NCBI RefSeq assembly: GCF_001613365.1 | Contig: NZ_BDCF01000002.1 | Coordinates: 248,001-312,000 of the forward strand | DNA: 64,000 bases | DNA from: Nocardia xishanensis NBRC 101358 | Lineage (GTDB): Bacteria > Actinomycetota > Actinomycetes > Mycobacteriales > Mycobacteriaceae | Direction: 5' to 3' | Part shown: in pieces, positions 37,323 to 46,459 of the stretch | How the letters are laid out: every line of letters starts with the position of its first letter | Position numbering within the stretch: the stretch's first letter is position 1 | Program-made: the position numbers and the translations under genes | Notes under the pieces: generated by a model | What the model saw: the letters and a program-made list of their open reading frames with translations, nothing else | Told to the model about the DNA's origin: nothing | Database searches by the model: none

Positions 37323-40037
37323 TTACGCAGTCGCGTTCTCGTCGGTAGGGAGCAGGCCCGCGAGATCGGTGCGCGAGCTGACGCCGAGTTTGGGAAAGAT
37401 GCGATGCAGGTGGGTGCTTACGGTCCGATGCGACAGGTACAGCCGCTGCCCGATCTCCCGGTTGGTCAGCCCCTGGGCCGCCAATCGGGCGATGCTCAGC
37501 TCATGTGGTGTGAGCCGATCGCGGGCGTCCGGATCGCGGTTCGGGCTGGACTCACCGGCGCTGCGCAGTTCCAGCCGCGCTCGTTCGCTCCAAGCGGTGA
37601 ACCCGAGCGCGTCGAAAATCTCTCGGGCCGTGCGCAAATGGGCGCGGGATTCGACGACCCGGCGCTGTCGCCGCAGCCATTCGCCGTAGGACAGGTGCAG
37701 CCGCCCGCGCTCGGCGGGCCAGGCGGTCAGATCCGCCGCGAGCGCATCGGTGAAGTGTGCTTCGGCGTCGTCTGTCGCCAAAAGAGCGTGGGCGTATCGC
37801 CATCCGATGTGCAAGGCGGGCGACGGCGTGGACGCCACGGCCTGTTCCAGACCGCGCAGCAGTTCCCGCAGTGCGTCGGCTTGGCCCGCGCGGATCGCCG
37901 CGTCGGTGAGTTCGGCCAGGAAATAGGCGCGCAGCGCCGGCGAGTGCGACGGATCCCGCGGATCGTGCACGCGGCGCAGATCGGCGAACGCGTCGTCGTA
38001 CCGGCCCTCGCCGAGTGCCGCGATCCCGCGCGCGAGTTGAACGGTGGCCAGGACGGGGCGTGCGCTCGAGGCGAGCCCGATCCGTTCGGCATCGCCCGCG
38101 AGTGCCGCGGCGTGCGGGTAATCCCCTCGCAGCGCGGCGATTTCGGCTTGGACGGCGGTGGCGAGCCCGTGCATGAAGGGCTGACCGGTTTCGCGGGCGA
38201 AGTCGGCGGCTTCGGCGGCGGCCTGCGCGGCGGCGGCGAGATCGCCGAGCCGGGTCAGCGTCCACGCCCGCACGGCGAGCGCGCGCGGCAGCAGTCCGAG
38301 CTGCCCGCCGGCGCGAAATCCCGGCGCGGCCGCGGCGGAGAAGTGGGCGGCGAGATCGAACGCGCCCACCTGAAGTGCCGCGCTGCCGAGGAACCGGTCC
38401 ACCTCGTGGTTGCGGCCGGTGTCCGAGGCCAGCGCCCGCAGCCGGTCGATGACGCGTTCGCCGCGTTCGAACGGTGCGACATACGCGGACACGGCGACAA
38501 TACGCGGGTCGTCGTCGGCGACGGGAAGTTCGTCGGCGACGGCGAGCAACGCGCGGCGGGTGCCGGCCCCTGGATCGGACCAGAAACAGCGCATGGCCGC
38601 ACCCCACAGGATCCGCATGGCCGCGTCGGGGTACCCGTCGGCGGCGACAGCCGCCGCCAGCGCCGCCAACTCGGCGATGCGCGACGGGCTTTCGCGTACA
38701 CCGTCATCGAATCCGCTGAGCAGCCAGGCCGCGGTGGCGTCGTGCCTCGGCGTGGTCGGGAGCGCGCGGGCGGCCTGGACGAGTCGTTCGGCGGTGTCGC
38801 GGCGGCCGGAGTCGACGGCGAGTTCGGCCGCGCGTAGCAGCCGGTCCGCGCGCGAGCCCGGGCTGTCGCTGAGGTCGGCGGCGCGCTCCAATGCCGCAAC
38901 GGCGCCGCCGCGGTGGCGTGCCCGTTCGGCGACGTCCTCCAGTTCGCGCGCCGCGTGTTCGTCGGGGCCAGCGGCTGCCGCGGCCCGCTGCCAGGCGCGC
39001 CGATCCGGGTGCTCGGCGAGAACGTCGGCGAGCGCGCGATGGGTGCGGGCGCGTTCGCCGGGCGTCGCCGTGGCGATGAGAGCCGACCGCATCAGGGGAT
39101 GCCGGAAGGCGACGGTGCCGTCTCCGAGCACGAGCAGCCGGTTCTCGACAGCGGGCGTGAGGATCTCGAGTTCGGCTGGCGATCCGAGGAGAATGCCTGC
39201 GGCGGAAAGTGTTTCAGTGACCGAGTCGCCGTCGTTCAGCGCGGCGGCGAGTAGCGCGGCCCTGGTGGAGGCGGGCAGCGTAGCGCCGCGCGCGGAGAAG
39301 GCGCGTTCGAGCCGGTCGGTCAGCGGCAGCGCCGCCGGAAACTCATCGAGATCGACCATCGCCGTGGACAATTCGGTGAGTGCCAGCGGATTGCCGTTGG
39401 CCTCGGCCAGCAGCCGGTCACGGATCTGCGCGGGCAACGCGGGGGCCACCAGGTTCAACAGTGCGGACGCATCGTCATCGGACAGCGGTTCGAGCCGCAC
39501 GAGGCTCAGCCCCGCGTCGGCGAGAGGCGTGTCGATGTCATCGCGCGAGGTGGCGATCACCGCGATCGGTTCGGGATCGATGCGGCGGGCCACGAACGCC
39601 ATGACCTCCGCGCTGGCTGGATCGAGCCAGTGCACATCCTCCGCGACGATCAGCAGCGGCCGCTCGTCCGCCGTGTCGGCCAGCAGCGTCAGCGCGGCGA
39701 GCCCGACCAGATAAGCGGTGGGTTCATCGCCGCTGTCCGACAGTCCCAAAGCGGTTGCCAGCGCGTCGTATTGCCGGGCCGGAAGTCCGGTCAGCTCCTT
39801 GCGCAAGGGATACAGCAATCGATGCAGCCCGGCGTAGGCGTAGTTCTGTTCGGCCTGCACCCCGGCGGTCCGCAGCACCCGGACCCCCGCGATGGCCGCC
39901 GCCGCGACGGCCTCGTCCACCAGCGCCGACTTCCCGATCCCGGCCTCGCCCCGAATAAGAATCCCGCTGCGATCGGCGGGCCCCTCGACAAGCGCACCCA
40001 GATCCTTCAGCTCGGCATCTCGCCCGAACAGCGGCAT
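37323..40037 (-). CDS. LuxR-type (LAL) AAA ATPase regulator
   Basis: 904 residues. Start at the ATG (MPLFGRDAELKDL); a GTG nine bases earlier is possible. Walker A GEAGIGKS lies at 30-37, followed by a Walker B LLIVAEDVHWLDPAS region. A long helical TPR-like middle follows. The C-terminal LuxR helix-turn-helix reads LTPHELSIARLAAQGLTNREIGQRL (about 840-865) with SHRTVSTHLHRIF. Large ATP-binding LuxR regulators control metabolite gene sets in actinomycetes. Its likely targets are the neighbouring hydrolase genes, but this is not shown. Confidence 0.88.
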   Translation of the reverse strand: MPLFGRDAELKDLGALVEGPADRSGILIRGEAGIGKSALVDEAVAAAAIAGVRVLRTAGVQAEQNYAYAGLHRLLYPLRKELTGLPARQYDALATALGLSDSGDEPTAYLVGLAALTLLADTADERPLLIVAEDVHWLDPASAEVMAFVARRIDPEPIAVIATSRDDIDTPLADAGLSLVRLEPLSDDDASALLNLVAPALPAQIRDRLLAEANGNPLALTELSTAMVDLDEFPAALPLTDRLERAFSARGATLPASTRAALLAAALNDGDSVTETLSAAGILLGSPAELEILTPAVENRLLVLGDGTVAFRHPLMRSALIATATPGERARTHRALADVLAEHPDRRAWQRAAAAAGPDEHAARELEDVAERARHRGGAVAALERAADLSDSPGSRADRLLRAAELAVDSGRRDTAERLVQAARALPTTPRHDATAAWLLSGFDDGVRESPSRIAELAALAAAVAADGYPDAAMRILWGAAMRCFWSDPGAGTRRALLAVADELPVADDDPRIVAVSAYVAPFERGERVIDRLRALASDTGRNHEVDRFLGSAALQVGAFDLAAHFSAAAAPGFRAGGQLGLLPRALAVRAWTLTRLGDLAAAAQAAAEAADFARETGQPFMHGLATAVQAEIAALRGDYPHAAALAGDAERIGLASSARPVLATVQLARGIAALGEGRYDDAFADLRRVHDPRDPSHSPALRAYFLAELTDAAIRAGQADALRELLRGLEQAVASTPSPALHIGWRYAHALLATDDAEAHFTDALAADLTAWPAERGRLHLSYGEWLRRQRRVVESRAHLRTAREIFDALGFTAWSERARLELRSAGESSPNRDPDARDRLTPHELSIARLAAQGLTNREIGQRLYLSHRTVSTHLHRIFPKLGVSSRTDLAGLLPTDENATA

Positions 40038-40166
40038 CGTGCGCACTCTCTTTCCTGCCCCGTTCCGGTCGCGGGCACCCTGCGACCCTACTCGAGTTCG
40101 AACTCGTCGACCTGTCGCCTAGGTCATGGACAGTGGGCTTCAGCAGCGGTGACGCACCGGAAGCTG

Positions 40167-40811
40167 TCACTCCGTCAGGAGAGAGCTCACCTCGTCGGCG
40201 AACAGGAGGGCGGGGTCGAATTCCATTCCGGTGAAGTGTCCGGCGAGTTCGAGGGAGAGGACGCCGTGGATTCGGGTCCAGAACGACAGGGCGCGGTGAA
40301 GTGTCGTGGCCGGCACATTGTCGGGGGCCCATCGGCGATGGCGTTCGAGGTGGGTGTCGAACGGTGTCGCCCGCTCGTCGAGCGGCAGCGCGGAGAATGC
40401 CTCGATCAACATCGTCATGGTCTCGTTCGAGATCGCGGTGGTGTCGTCGGGTGCGTGATAGCCGGGGACCGGCGTGCCGTAGACGAGCAAGTACCGCTGG
40501 GGGTCGGCCAAGGCCCATTCCCGTAGGGCATAGGCCATTCCGCTCACGTCGGCGCCGGAGTCTCGTGCTGCGCGGAGAGTATCGGCCAGGCTTCGGTAGG
40601 CGTCGCGAATGAGTTCGGTGATCAACTCGTCGCGGCCGGCGAAGTACCGGTACAGGGCGGGGCCGCTCATGCCGACCTGTTTGGCGATCGCGTTGAGCGA
40701 CAGCGCGGACGAACCCGCCGTGGCGATCTGTTCCCAGGCGCACCGCTTGATCTCCGCGCGCATCTGCTCGCGATAGCGCTCGCGCGGACTCCGCGCCACG
40801 GCATCCGTCAT
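40167..40811 (-). CDS. TetR-family repressor
   Basis: 214 residues from the ATG at 40811 (GGAAGGGG upstream). N-terminal helix-turn-helix LSLNAIAKQVGMSGPALYRYFAGRDEL (about 37-63); C-terminal all-helical ligand domain of the WHG type. It is divergent from the secreted SRPBCC protein gene with a 147-base gap that holds a split inverted repeat. It probably represses that gene and itself. Ligand unknown. Confidence 0.87.
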   Translation of the reverse strand: MTDAVARSPRERYREQMRAEIKRCAWEQIATAGSSALSLNAIAKQVGMSGPALYRYFAGRDELITELIRDAYRSLADTLRAARDSGADVSGMAYALREWALADPQRYLLVYGTPVPGYHAPDDTTAISNETMTMLIEAFSALPLDERATPFDTHLERHRRWAPDNVPATTLHRALSFWTRIHGVLSLELAGHFTGMEFDPALLFADEVSSLLTE

Positions 40812-40841
40812 GGGCTGCCCCTTCCGACTGTGCACCGTCAC

Positions 40842-40908
40842 CGTTGGTTAGAGGCTATCACTTTTTCTCTTGCATCTCACTCAGGGCTGTTATAACTTCT
40901 AACCAACG
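40842..40908. promoter_or_regulatory. split inverted repeat and promoter between TetR and SRPBCC genes
   Basis: Two 11-bp arms, CGTTGGTTAGA (40842-40852) and TCTAACCAACG (40898-40908), are perfect complements separated by 45 bases, about four helical turns. A candidate promoter for the plus-strand gene, TTGCAT at 40870 and TATAAC at 40891 (15-base spacer), lies between them; GTTATAAC is itself palindromic. The layout suits a TetR dimer pair binding both arms. Confidence 0.6.
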
Positions 40909-40958
40909 CGACAGTGAGTAACCCTAAGCGTTTCACGATTCGAACAAGGAGCAGAACC

Positions 40959-41585
40959 ATGACCGACACCCGCCGCCGTAGCCAGGCCACCCTGCTCGGG
41001 ATCGCCTTGACCGCCGCGATCGTCGGCGCTACCCCCACGCCGGCTCTCGCGGACGGCTCCGCGGCGGACTCGAGCCCGCTGACCTGCCAGGGACAAGGCA
41101 TCGACCCCGCCGCCCCGATCCACTACCGCACCGAAACCTTCATCAAGGCACCGCTGGACACCATCTGGAACCTCCAGACCGACGTGGAACGCTGGCCGAG
41201 CTGGCAGCAGCCCGTCACCAGCAACGAACGCCTGGATTCCGGCCCACTGCAGCCCGGTTCGCAGTTCCGATGGACCACCCCCGTCCCCGTCCCCGCCACC
41301 GCCACGACTCCCGCGACGATGCTCACCATCACCTCCACCGTCCAGCAAATTCAGCCGCAGCAGTGCATCCGCTGGAGCGGTCCGGCGATCGGCGACGGGA
41401 TCGGCATCGACAACGGCATCCACGTCTGGACCTTCACCCCGGTGGAGGGCGGCGTCCTCGTGCGCACCGAAGAGAACTGGAACGGGGCGCAGGTCGAGGC
41501 CGACGTAGCGACCTCGACCCGCTTCCTCGGCGCCGGTCTCGAAGCCTGGCTGGCCGACCTGCGCACCGCCGCCGAAGGTCGGTGA
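40959..41585 (+). CDS. secreted SRPBCC-family protein
   Basis: 208 residues with AAGGAGC upstream of the ATG. A signal peptide (RRRSQATLLG then a hydrophobic core to TPALA, cut near 32) is followed by a START-like domain: FIKAPLDTIWNLQTDVERWPSW, then RWSGPAIGDG and HVWTFTPVEGGVLVRTEENW. SRPBCC domains are usually cytoplasmic, so export is unusual. One cysteine lies near residue 43 and another near 136, which could pair. Controlled by the divergent TetR gene, it probably responds to a small hydrophobic ligand. Confidence 0.86.
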   Translation: MTDTRRRSQATLLGIALTAAIVGATPTPALADGSAADSSPLTCQGQGIDPAAPIHYRTETFIKAPLDTIWNLQTDVERWPSWQQPVTSNERLDSGPLQPGSQFRWTTPVPVPATATTPATMLTITSTVQQIQPQQCIRWSGPAIGDGIGIDNGIHVWTFTPVEGGVLVRTEENWNGAQVEADVATSTRFLGAGLEAWLADLRTAAEGR

Positions 41586-41681
41586 ACACTCTGCCGGTCA
41601 ATATATTTCGGCGTGGACGCGGCGGCGGCAGGCGGTGGTGAGACGGTGGAATCGAGCGGTTCCCACGCGGTATGGCCGGGT

Positions 41682-42164
41682 TCAGACGGCCGTGAAGGTA
41701 CCGAGCCCCGCGGAGATATTGATGGCGAAGCCGCCTGCCTGCGCAAGTGCGACGATATCGCCCGCTCCGGTGAACACCGGCACCGGAGCCGGGGCGCAGT
41801 CGCAGGGCCGCGGCGCCGTTTCCCGATCCGCCACGTCGGCCACACCGGACGCTCCGGTCGTCGAGTTCGACCAATAGATTCGAGCGTGAGAGTCGAAAAT
41901 ACTCCCACCGCCGAAGGGGCTGGGATTGGCGACACCGAAGGTGGTGACGCCGGGTCGTTCACCGACGGTCGCCGTCAGATAGACGTTGAATTGTGATGGA
42001 ACACCGAATGTTTGGGTCAGCTTCATCAGCGGAAGCTGGAACGTGGTCGTCTGCGCGGCGTGAGCGACGGTGTGCTGCCCCAGCACCAGCGCACCGGCTA
42101 CCGTACTCGCGACACCCAGTTTGACGCCGACGCCGGCAGCCCGGCGCACCACCTCGTTCGTCAC
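41682..42164 (-). CDS. secreted protein of unknown function
   Basis: 160 residues from a GTG with AGGAGG five bases upstream. A signal peptide ends at about residue 36 (TVAHAA). The mature 124-residue chain is rich in Thr, Phe and Gly and contains a CDC pair near residue 128 between proline-rich segments. Segments such as FQLPLMKLTQTF and GVTTFGVANPSPFGGG look like beta strands. I do not recognise the family, though similar short secreted beta proteins occur in Nocardia and mycobacteria. It probably acts outside the cell or at the envelope. Confidence 0.75.
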   Translation of the reverse strand: MTNEVVRRAAGVGVKLGVASTVAGALVLGQHTVAHAAQTTTFQLPLMKLTQTFGVPSQFNVYLTATVGERPGVTTFGVANPSPFGGGSIFDSHARIYWSNSTTGASGVADVADRETAPRPCDCAPAPVPVFTGAGDIVALAQAGGFAINISAGLGTFTAV

Positions 42165-42389
42165 TAGCCCTCCTCACAGTCGATTCCGGCCCACATCCAT
42201 GCCGGCGACCCCGTGCGATCGGTGAGTCAACCGCCGCATCGACGTCGCCGACAGCCGCATTCACGGCGCGGCCTGCGCATTCGGCAAGGCGCCGTGAACG
42301 AGCGCCTGCCAAGTAAACAACCCGAGATGCGATATTCGCGGCATCGACCCGCCCGGACTTGCGGCGTGCCGGTCGAGCAGGGATACAGC

Positions 42390-42923
42390 TCAGGAAAGGA
42401 AGGGCCGCGCCCACTCGGTGAACCGCTCCCCCAGCTCCGCCTGCGCCGCCGCGAGGACGGCCGCGGGGTCCTGCGCCACCGGCAGGCCGAAGTTCTCGTC
42501 GAGCCACACCACGAACTCGTCGTGCCCGTCGCTGTACTCCTCGTCCTCCTCGCGATAGAAGTACACCTCTTCCCAATCGACTCGGATCTCCGAGTCGAAG
42601 CCGAGAAGCTGGAACAGCTCTCGCACGTGACGCGCGACGACGTGCTGTCCGCCCTCGTCTCCGAAGACGACCACGGGCAGCGTCGCCAGGTCGGCCCGGT
42701 CGTCGAGACGCCACAGCGCGTAGAACGAACCCGAGCCGTTGGCCTGCGCGAAGGGGATCAGCCGATCGGTGAACTCCGGATCTTTCGACCAGCCCGCCAC
42801 CAGGCCCGAGATGTCCCCGAAGTCCGTCAGGCCGAACCCGTCGGCGTAACTCTCGTAGCCGAGCCGCTCCTGCAACTCCATCAGCAGGTTCAGCTCCTCG
42901 ACGGGCGAGTACGGGCTGTTCAC
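42390..42923 (-). CDS. SMI1/KNR4 (SUKH)-like protein
   Basis: 177 residues. GTG at 42923 is chosen because GGAG lies seven bases upstream; a GTG at 42944 is possible. The pattern GSGSFYALWRLDD, LPVVVFGDEGGQHVVARHVRELFQLLGF and FYREEDEEY fits the SMI1/KNR4 (SUKH) superfamily. SUKH proteins often serve as immunity proteins against secreted toxins, but many are housekeeping or orphan. No toxin gene is adjacent, so the role is open. Soluble and acidic. Confidence 0.78.
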   Translation of the reverse strand: MNSPYSPVEELNLLMELQERLGYESYADGFGLTDFGDISGLVAGWSKDPEFTDRLIPFAQANGSGSFYALWRLDDRADLATLPVVVFGDEGGQHVVARHVRELFQLLGFDSEIRVDWEEVYFYREEDEEYSDGHDEFVVWLDENFGLPVAQDPAAVLAAAQAELGERFTEWARPFLS

Positions 42924-43039
42924 AATGCGTCTCCAAGCAGGCACGTGGGCAGTCTCGTTGCGGCCGCCCGGATTTCGAGATCTTAAACGTCATCGCCCGG
43001 CCGGTTCCCGTCCACATCCCGCGCCGCGCGGATATGGGT

Positions 43040-43078
43040 GTGCCCATCGAGCGAGGGTTGAAATCGCTCGATGGGCAC
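43040..43078 (-). terminator. long hairpin after the lipase gene
   Basis: Perfect 15-bp stem GTGCCCATCGAGCGA / TCGCTCGATGGGCAC around a 9-base loop, 123 bases beyond the lipase stop on the minus strand and upstream of the SUKH-like gene. Acts as a terminator most likely. Confidence 0.65.
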
Positions 43079-43201
43079 GTGCCGCGAGTCTCGATCGCGA
43101 CGCGGGGCAGCGCTCCGATGATCTCGACTTCGCGGCAAGGTGCGCCGGAAGGCAGGGGTGAAGTTTGCGAGACCTCCGCCTCCGGCGCACGTCTGGACGG
43201 G

Positions 43202-44401
43202 TTACAGCGAGCCTCCGCCGCCGACCAACCACGGGTTGAAGGTGCACTCGAGGTTCGGGTGGCCGACCGGGTCGAGCGCCCGCAGCGCGATGGACAGCGC
43301 GCGCGGCGAATACATCATGGTGAGGTGGTCGGAGAGGTCCTGCTCGCAGCCGTCCTGGAGGGTGATGTTCTGCACCGTCGCACCGGGGCCCGCACGCAGG
43401 AAGGTCAGCTCGTAGGGGTTGGTGACCTCGTCGTAGCGGGTGCCGACGATCGTGTATTCGACTCCGGATACGGTGTCGCCGTTGGCATTCAGCTTGTTCA
43501 CGAAGTCCGAGCCGATCGTCTGCTGGATACCAGCGTGCCCGACGAAGATCTCGACGAAACCCAGAACGTCGATACCGAGGTTGTTGATCGCCCGACCCAG
43601 CGCACCGATACCGTCCAGACTCGTCCCGTGATGGGTGGCACCGTAGGTGATCAGGTTCCCCACCTTGGCCGCCCCGCCCTCGAACTTGGTGTACCAGTTG
43701 GCCATCGAACCACCCTGCGAGTGCGCGACGATGTCGACCTCGTCGGCGCCGGTAGCGGCGAGCACCCGGTCCACGAACATTGCCAACTGCTTGGCCGAGT
43801 CCTGGATGTAGCCGGTGCCCATCACCCCTGGCAGCACCGACCCGAGCCCGCCGCCCTCGACCGGATTGGCCCGGCCGTAGTTGAAGGTGAAGGTGCAGAA
43901 CCCGGCGTCCTTGATGGGCTGACCCATGTAGGCGAACCCGTTGTAAGCGTTCATCCACGTCCCGTGCAGCATCACCACCGGGCGGGGATGCTCGGCGGTC
44001 GGCCTGCATTTCCAATCGTTGGCACCGGGCGGGGCGGCATCGGGGTTGGTCAGGCCGTAGCCGAACGCCTCGACCCACGAGGTCTTCGGCGGACCGTAAC
44101 CGACTGTGTCGCTGGCGAATCCACCCGAGGATCCCGAGCTGCTCCCCGATCCGCCGTAACAGTTGCCGGAACCGTTGCCCGATCCCGCGCCACTACCCGA
44201 AGTGCATGCCGAGCCCGAGCCCGCGCTGCCCGAATTCGCCACCGGCTTCCGGCCGGCCGCGATGTAGTCCGCCAGTTGCTGTTCGGTCGGCTGCGCTTCC
44301 GGCGCGGCGTGCCCCGTCAGCACACTCGACCCCATCGCCATCGCCGCGGTGACGGTGAATATCGCGGCGCGCAGTATTCTCCGATTGATGCTGGATCTCA
44401 T
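43202..44401 (-). CDS. secreted triacylglycerol lipase (lipase class 2 type)
   Basis: 399 residues. A signal peptide ends near residue 32 (TGHAA). A Gly/Ser-rich linker (about 57-95, with two cysteines) precedes the catalytic domain. The latter has VVMLHGTWMNAYNGF, nucleophile AHSQGGS and the C-terminal DLSDHLTMM histidine, the pattern of class 2 (LipA/EstA-like) triacylglycerol lipases. Four further cysteines suit disulfides. It is exported and probably hydrolyses acylglycerols. The ATG has AAAGG upstream. The 510 bases before it are non-coding and AT-richer than the window average. Confidence 0.9.
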   Translation of the reverse strand: MRSSINRRILRAAIFTVTAAMAMGSSVLTGHAAPEAQPTEQQLADYIAAGRKPVANSGSAGSGSACTSGSGAGSGNGSGNCYGGSGSSSGSSGGFASDTVGYGPPKTSWVEAFGYGLTNPDAAPPGANDWKCRPTAEHPRPVVMLHGTWMNAYNGFAYMGQPIKDAGFCTFTFNYGRANPVEGGGLGSVLPGVMGTGYIQDSAKQLAMFVDRVLAATGADEVDIVAHSQGGSMANWYTKFEGGAAKVGNLITYGATHHGTSLDGIGALGRAINNLGIDVLGFVEIFVGHAGIQQTIGSDFVNKLNANGDTVSGVEYTIVGTRYDEVTNPYELTFLRAGPGATVQNITLQDGCEQDLSDHLTMMYSPRALSIALRALDPVGHPNLECTFNPWLVGGGGSL

Positions 44402-44911
44402 CGAATGCCTTTCCGTATTACGGCATGGTTGTCGTTGCGTCGGGCGCGCCCCGCGGTATCGAACGGCAGCAACGATAAGACGACGCGTTTCCGAAAATCA
44501 CTGGCCGGCAATGGATCCTGGACGGATCACTGAACAATTCAGATCCCGTGTATGAGCCGCCACAGAACGAACAGAATGCGAGCGATACACATCTGGTTTC
44601 GAGGTTGCCGGCGGCGCACACGTCGGTCACCGCACTTCTCCGGACTCGATATTTCGACTTCGCCACGGAGGCGCGCTCAGAGGTCCGGTGAAATTTCGCC
44701 TCGGTCATAGGATTTCGACCGGATCACAAACTTTTATCCTCAGATGCTGTGAACCTGCGCAAGCTGATCGGTCGATCTCGAACGCGCACTGGAGTCATAT
44801 AGCTCGGGCCTGTCACACACCAAACCAATTGGCCCGAAGTGATTCTCGTCGGCAGGTCGGCGACGCGCGCCGTAGTCTTTCCAGCCGCGCGAGCGCCGAC
44901 CACTGCCGGCC
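44402..44911. other. intergenic region, AT-richer than its surroundings
   Basis: 510 bases between the lipase start and the UbiB-type kinase stop. Its base composition is visibly less GC-rich than the coding sequence and open frames have no ribosome sites. It probably carries the lipase promoter; no specific motif is assignable. Confidence 0.45.
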
Positions 44912-46342
44912 CTATCGCGGGCTACCGGCCGCTCGCCACTCGGCGATGGCCCGCCCGATCTCGGTGGCCGGAGGCTCGTCGTAGAGCCACTCACGCGCTA
45001 GCCGATGCCAGTTGTTGGTGACACCGAACTGGCCGAGCGCGGCGAAGGTGAACAGATCCGCGCGTCGGGAGAACACGTGCTCCGCCGGAAGCAGTTGGTG
45101 GCGCATGCCTTTGAACTCGGCGGCGCGCGGGTCGACCGCGAGGATCACCGCGCCGGTGGCGAGCTCGGGAGTGATCGTGATCCGCTCGTCCAGCAGATGC
45201 CATCCCGCTGCGGCCCAGACGTATTCCAGGCATTCCTCCGCGGCGACTCCCGCATCCGGGTCGATGATGCCGCGTCCGACCCACGCCTTGTACAGGTCCC
45301 CCGCGCGGTGTTCACCGGCCGCCCGCAGACATGCCCGCTCGAAGTCCACGTGCACGGGATCCATGTGGTCGTAGAGCCCGAAATCGACGAACGCGAGCCT
45401 GCCGTCGGCCGCGAGCAAGATGTTGCCGGGATGCGGATCGCCGCAGAACTCGTTGTCGCGGAACAACGAACTGATGTAGAAGCGGTAGATCAGCTCGCCG
45501 AGCCGATCGCGGTCGGCATCGGGCAGCGTCCTGATCTGGTCGAAGGTCGCGCCTTCGACGAACTCCGTCACGAGAACATTGCGCGTGCAGTGCTCTTCGA
45601 TGCTGTCGGGCACCGTGATGAAGGGATGACCGCGGTATCGCATCGCCACCCGATGCTGGATCCGGGCTTCTCGCGGATAGTCGAGTTCGTTGCCGATGTT
45701 GCGGGCGATCTCGTCGAGCACGGCGGTGTCGGCGGCACTGGGCAGCACGGACTTCCACAGCTTGCTGATCATTTCCAGATTGCGCATGTCCGCGTCGATG
45801 GCCCGGTCGACGCCGGGATACTGCACCTTGACCGCGACGGTGCGCCCGTCGTGCAGCCGGGCCCGATACACCTGGCCGATCGACGCCGCGGCGATGGGCG
45901 TCTCGTCGAAGTCGGCGAAGACTCGCGCCAGCGGCCCGAGATCGTCCTCGATGACCTTCAGCATCGCCGCGAACGGCGCCGCCGGAGCCCGATCGCGGAG
46001 TTCGGCCAGCTTGGCGCGAAACATTTCACGATGCGTTTCGGGAACGAGGTCGACGTCGAGAACCGACAGCATTTGGCCCAGCTTCATCGCCGCGCCTTTC
46101 ATACCGCCGAGCACCGTGACGATCTGCTGCGCCGTGGCAAGAGTCGACCGTTCGGCGAGTATCCGCCGAGCCTCCTCGGTTCTGCCGATCATCGACAACC
46201 GGGCCCCGACACCGCGCACGGCCTGCCCCGCGGCCAATCGGCCGAGCCGACCACTCCGCGCCAGACGTCCTCCCGGCACCCGATCGGCCACCGCACGCAC
46301 CTCCGCCAGATCAGCGCGGCGCACGTCGCCGCGTCCGGACAT
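44912..46342 (-). CDS. ABC1/UbiB-family atypical kinase
   Basis: 476 residues. The diagnostic KxGQ motif (MKLGQMLS, Lys87 to Gln90), the Ala-rich loop AAASIGQVYRA, VAVKVQYPG, the catalytic DPHPGNIL and metal-binding VDFGL are all present. UbiB/ADCK proteins are atypical ATPases that help move or organise polyprenyl lipids such as quinones at the membrane. No C-terminal transmembrane pair is evident here. It lies downstream of the PucR-type regulator on the same strand (117 bases), possibly in one transcript. Confidence 0.9.
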   Translation of the reverse strand: MSGRGDVRRADLAEVRAVADRVPGGRLARSGRLGRLAAGQAVRGVGARLSMIGRTEEARRILAERSTLATAQQIVTVLGGMKGAAMKLGQMLSVLDVDLVPETHREMFRAKLAELRDRAPAAPFAAMLKVIEDDLGPLARVFADFDETPIAAASIGQVYRARLHDGRTVAVKVQYPGVDRAIDADMRNLEMISKLWKSVLPSAADTAVLDEIARNIGNELDYPREARIQHRVAMRYRGHPFITVPDSIEEHCTRNVLVTEFVEGATFDQIRTLPDADRDRLGELIYRFYISSLFRDNEFCGDPHPGNILLAADGRLAFVDFGLYDHMDPVHVDFERACLRAAGEHRAGDLYKAWVGRGIIDPDAGVAAEECLEYVWAAAGWHLLDERITITPELATGAVILAVDPRAAEFKGMRHQLLPAEHVFSRRADLFTFAALGQFGVTNNWHRLAREWLYDEPPATEIGRAIAEWRAAGSPR

Positions 46343-46459
46343 TCTTCACATCTCGGCTGCCACTTCGACAGAGCCACCGCCGCGCGATTCCTTCAGCAAC
46401 TCGAGCAACTCCTCGAACAGCCGCTGCGGATCGTGGCTTGGCCCTGCGCCGGGTGTGGG

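Noticed and set aside
36429..38837. 802-residue plus-strand frame
   Set aside because: Antisense to the Tat-hydrolase and LuxR-type genes; no ribosome site or motif.
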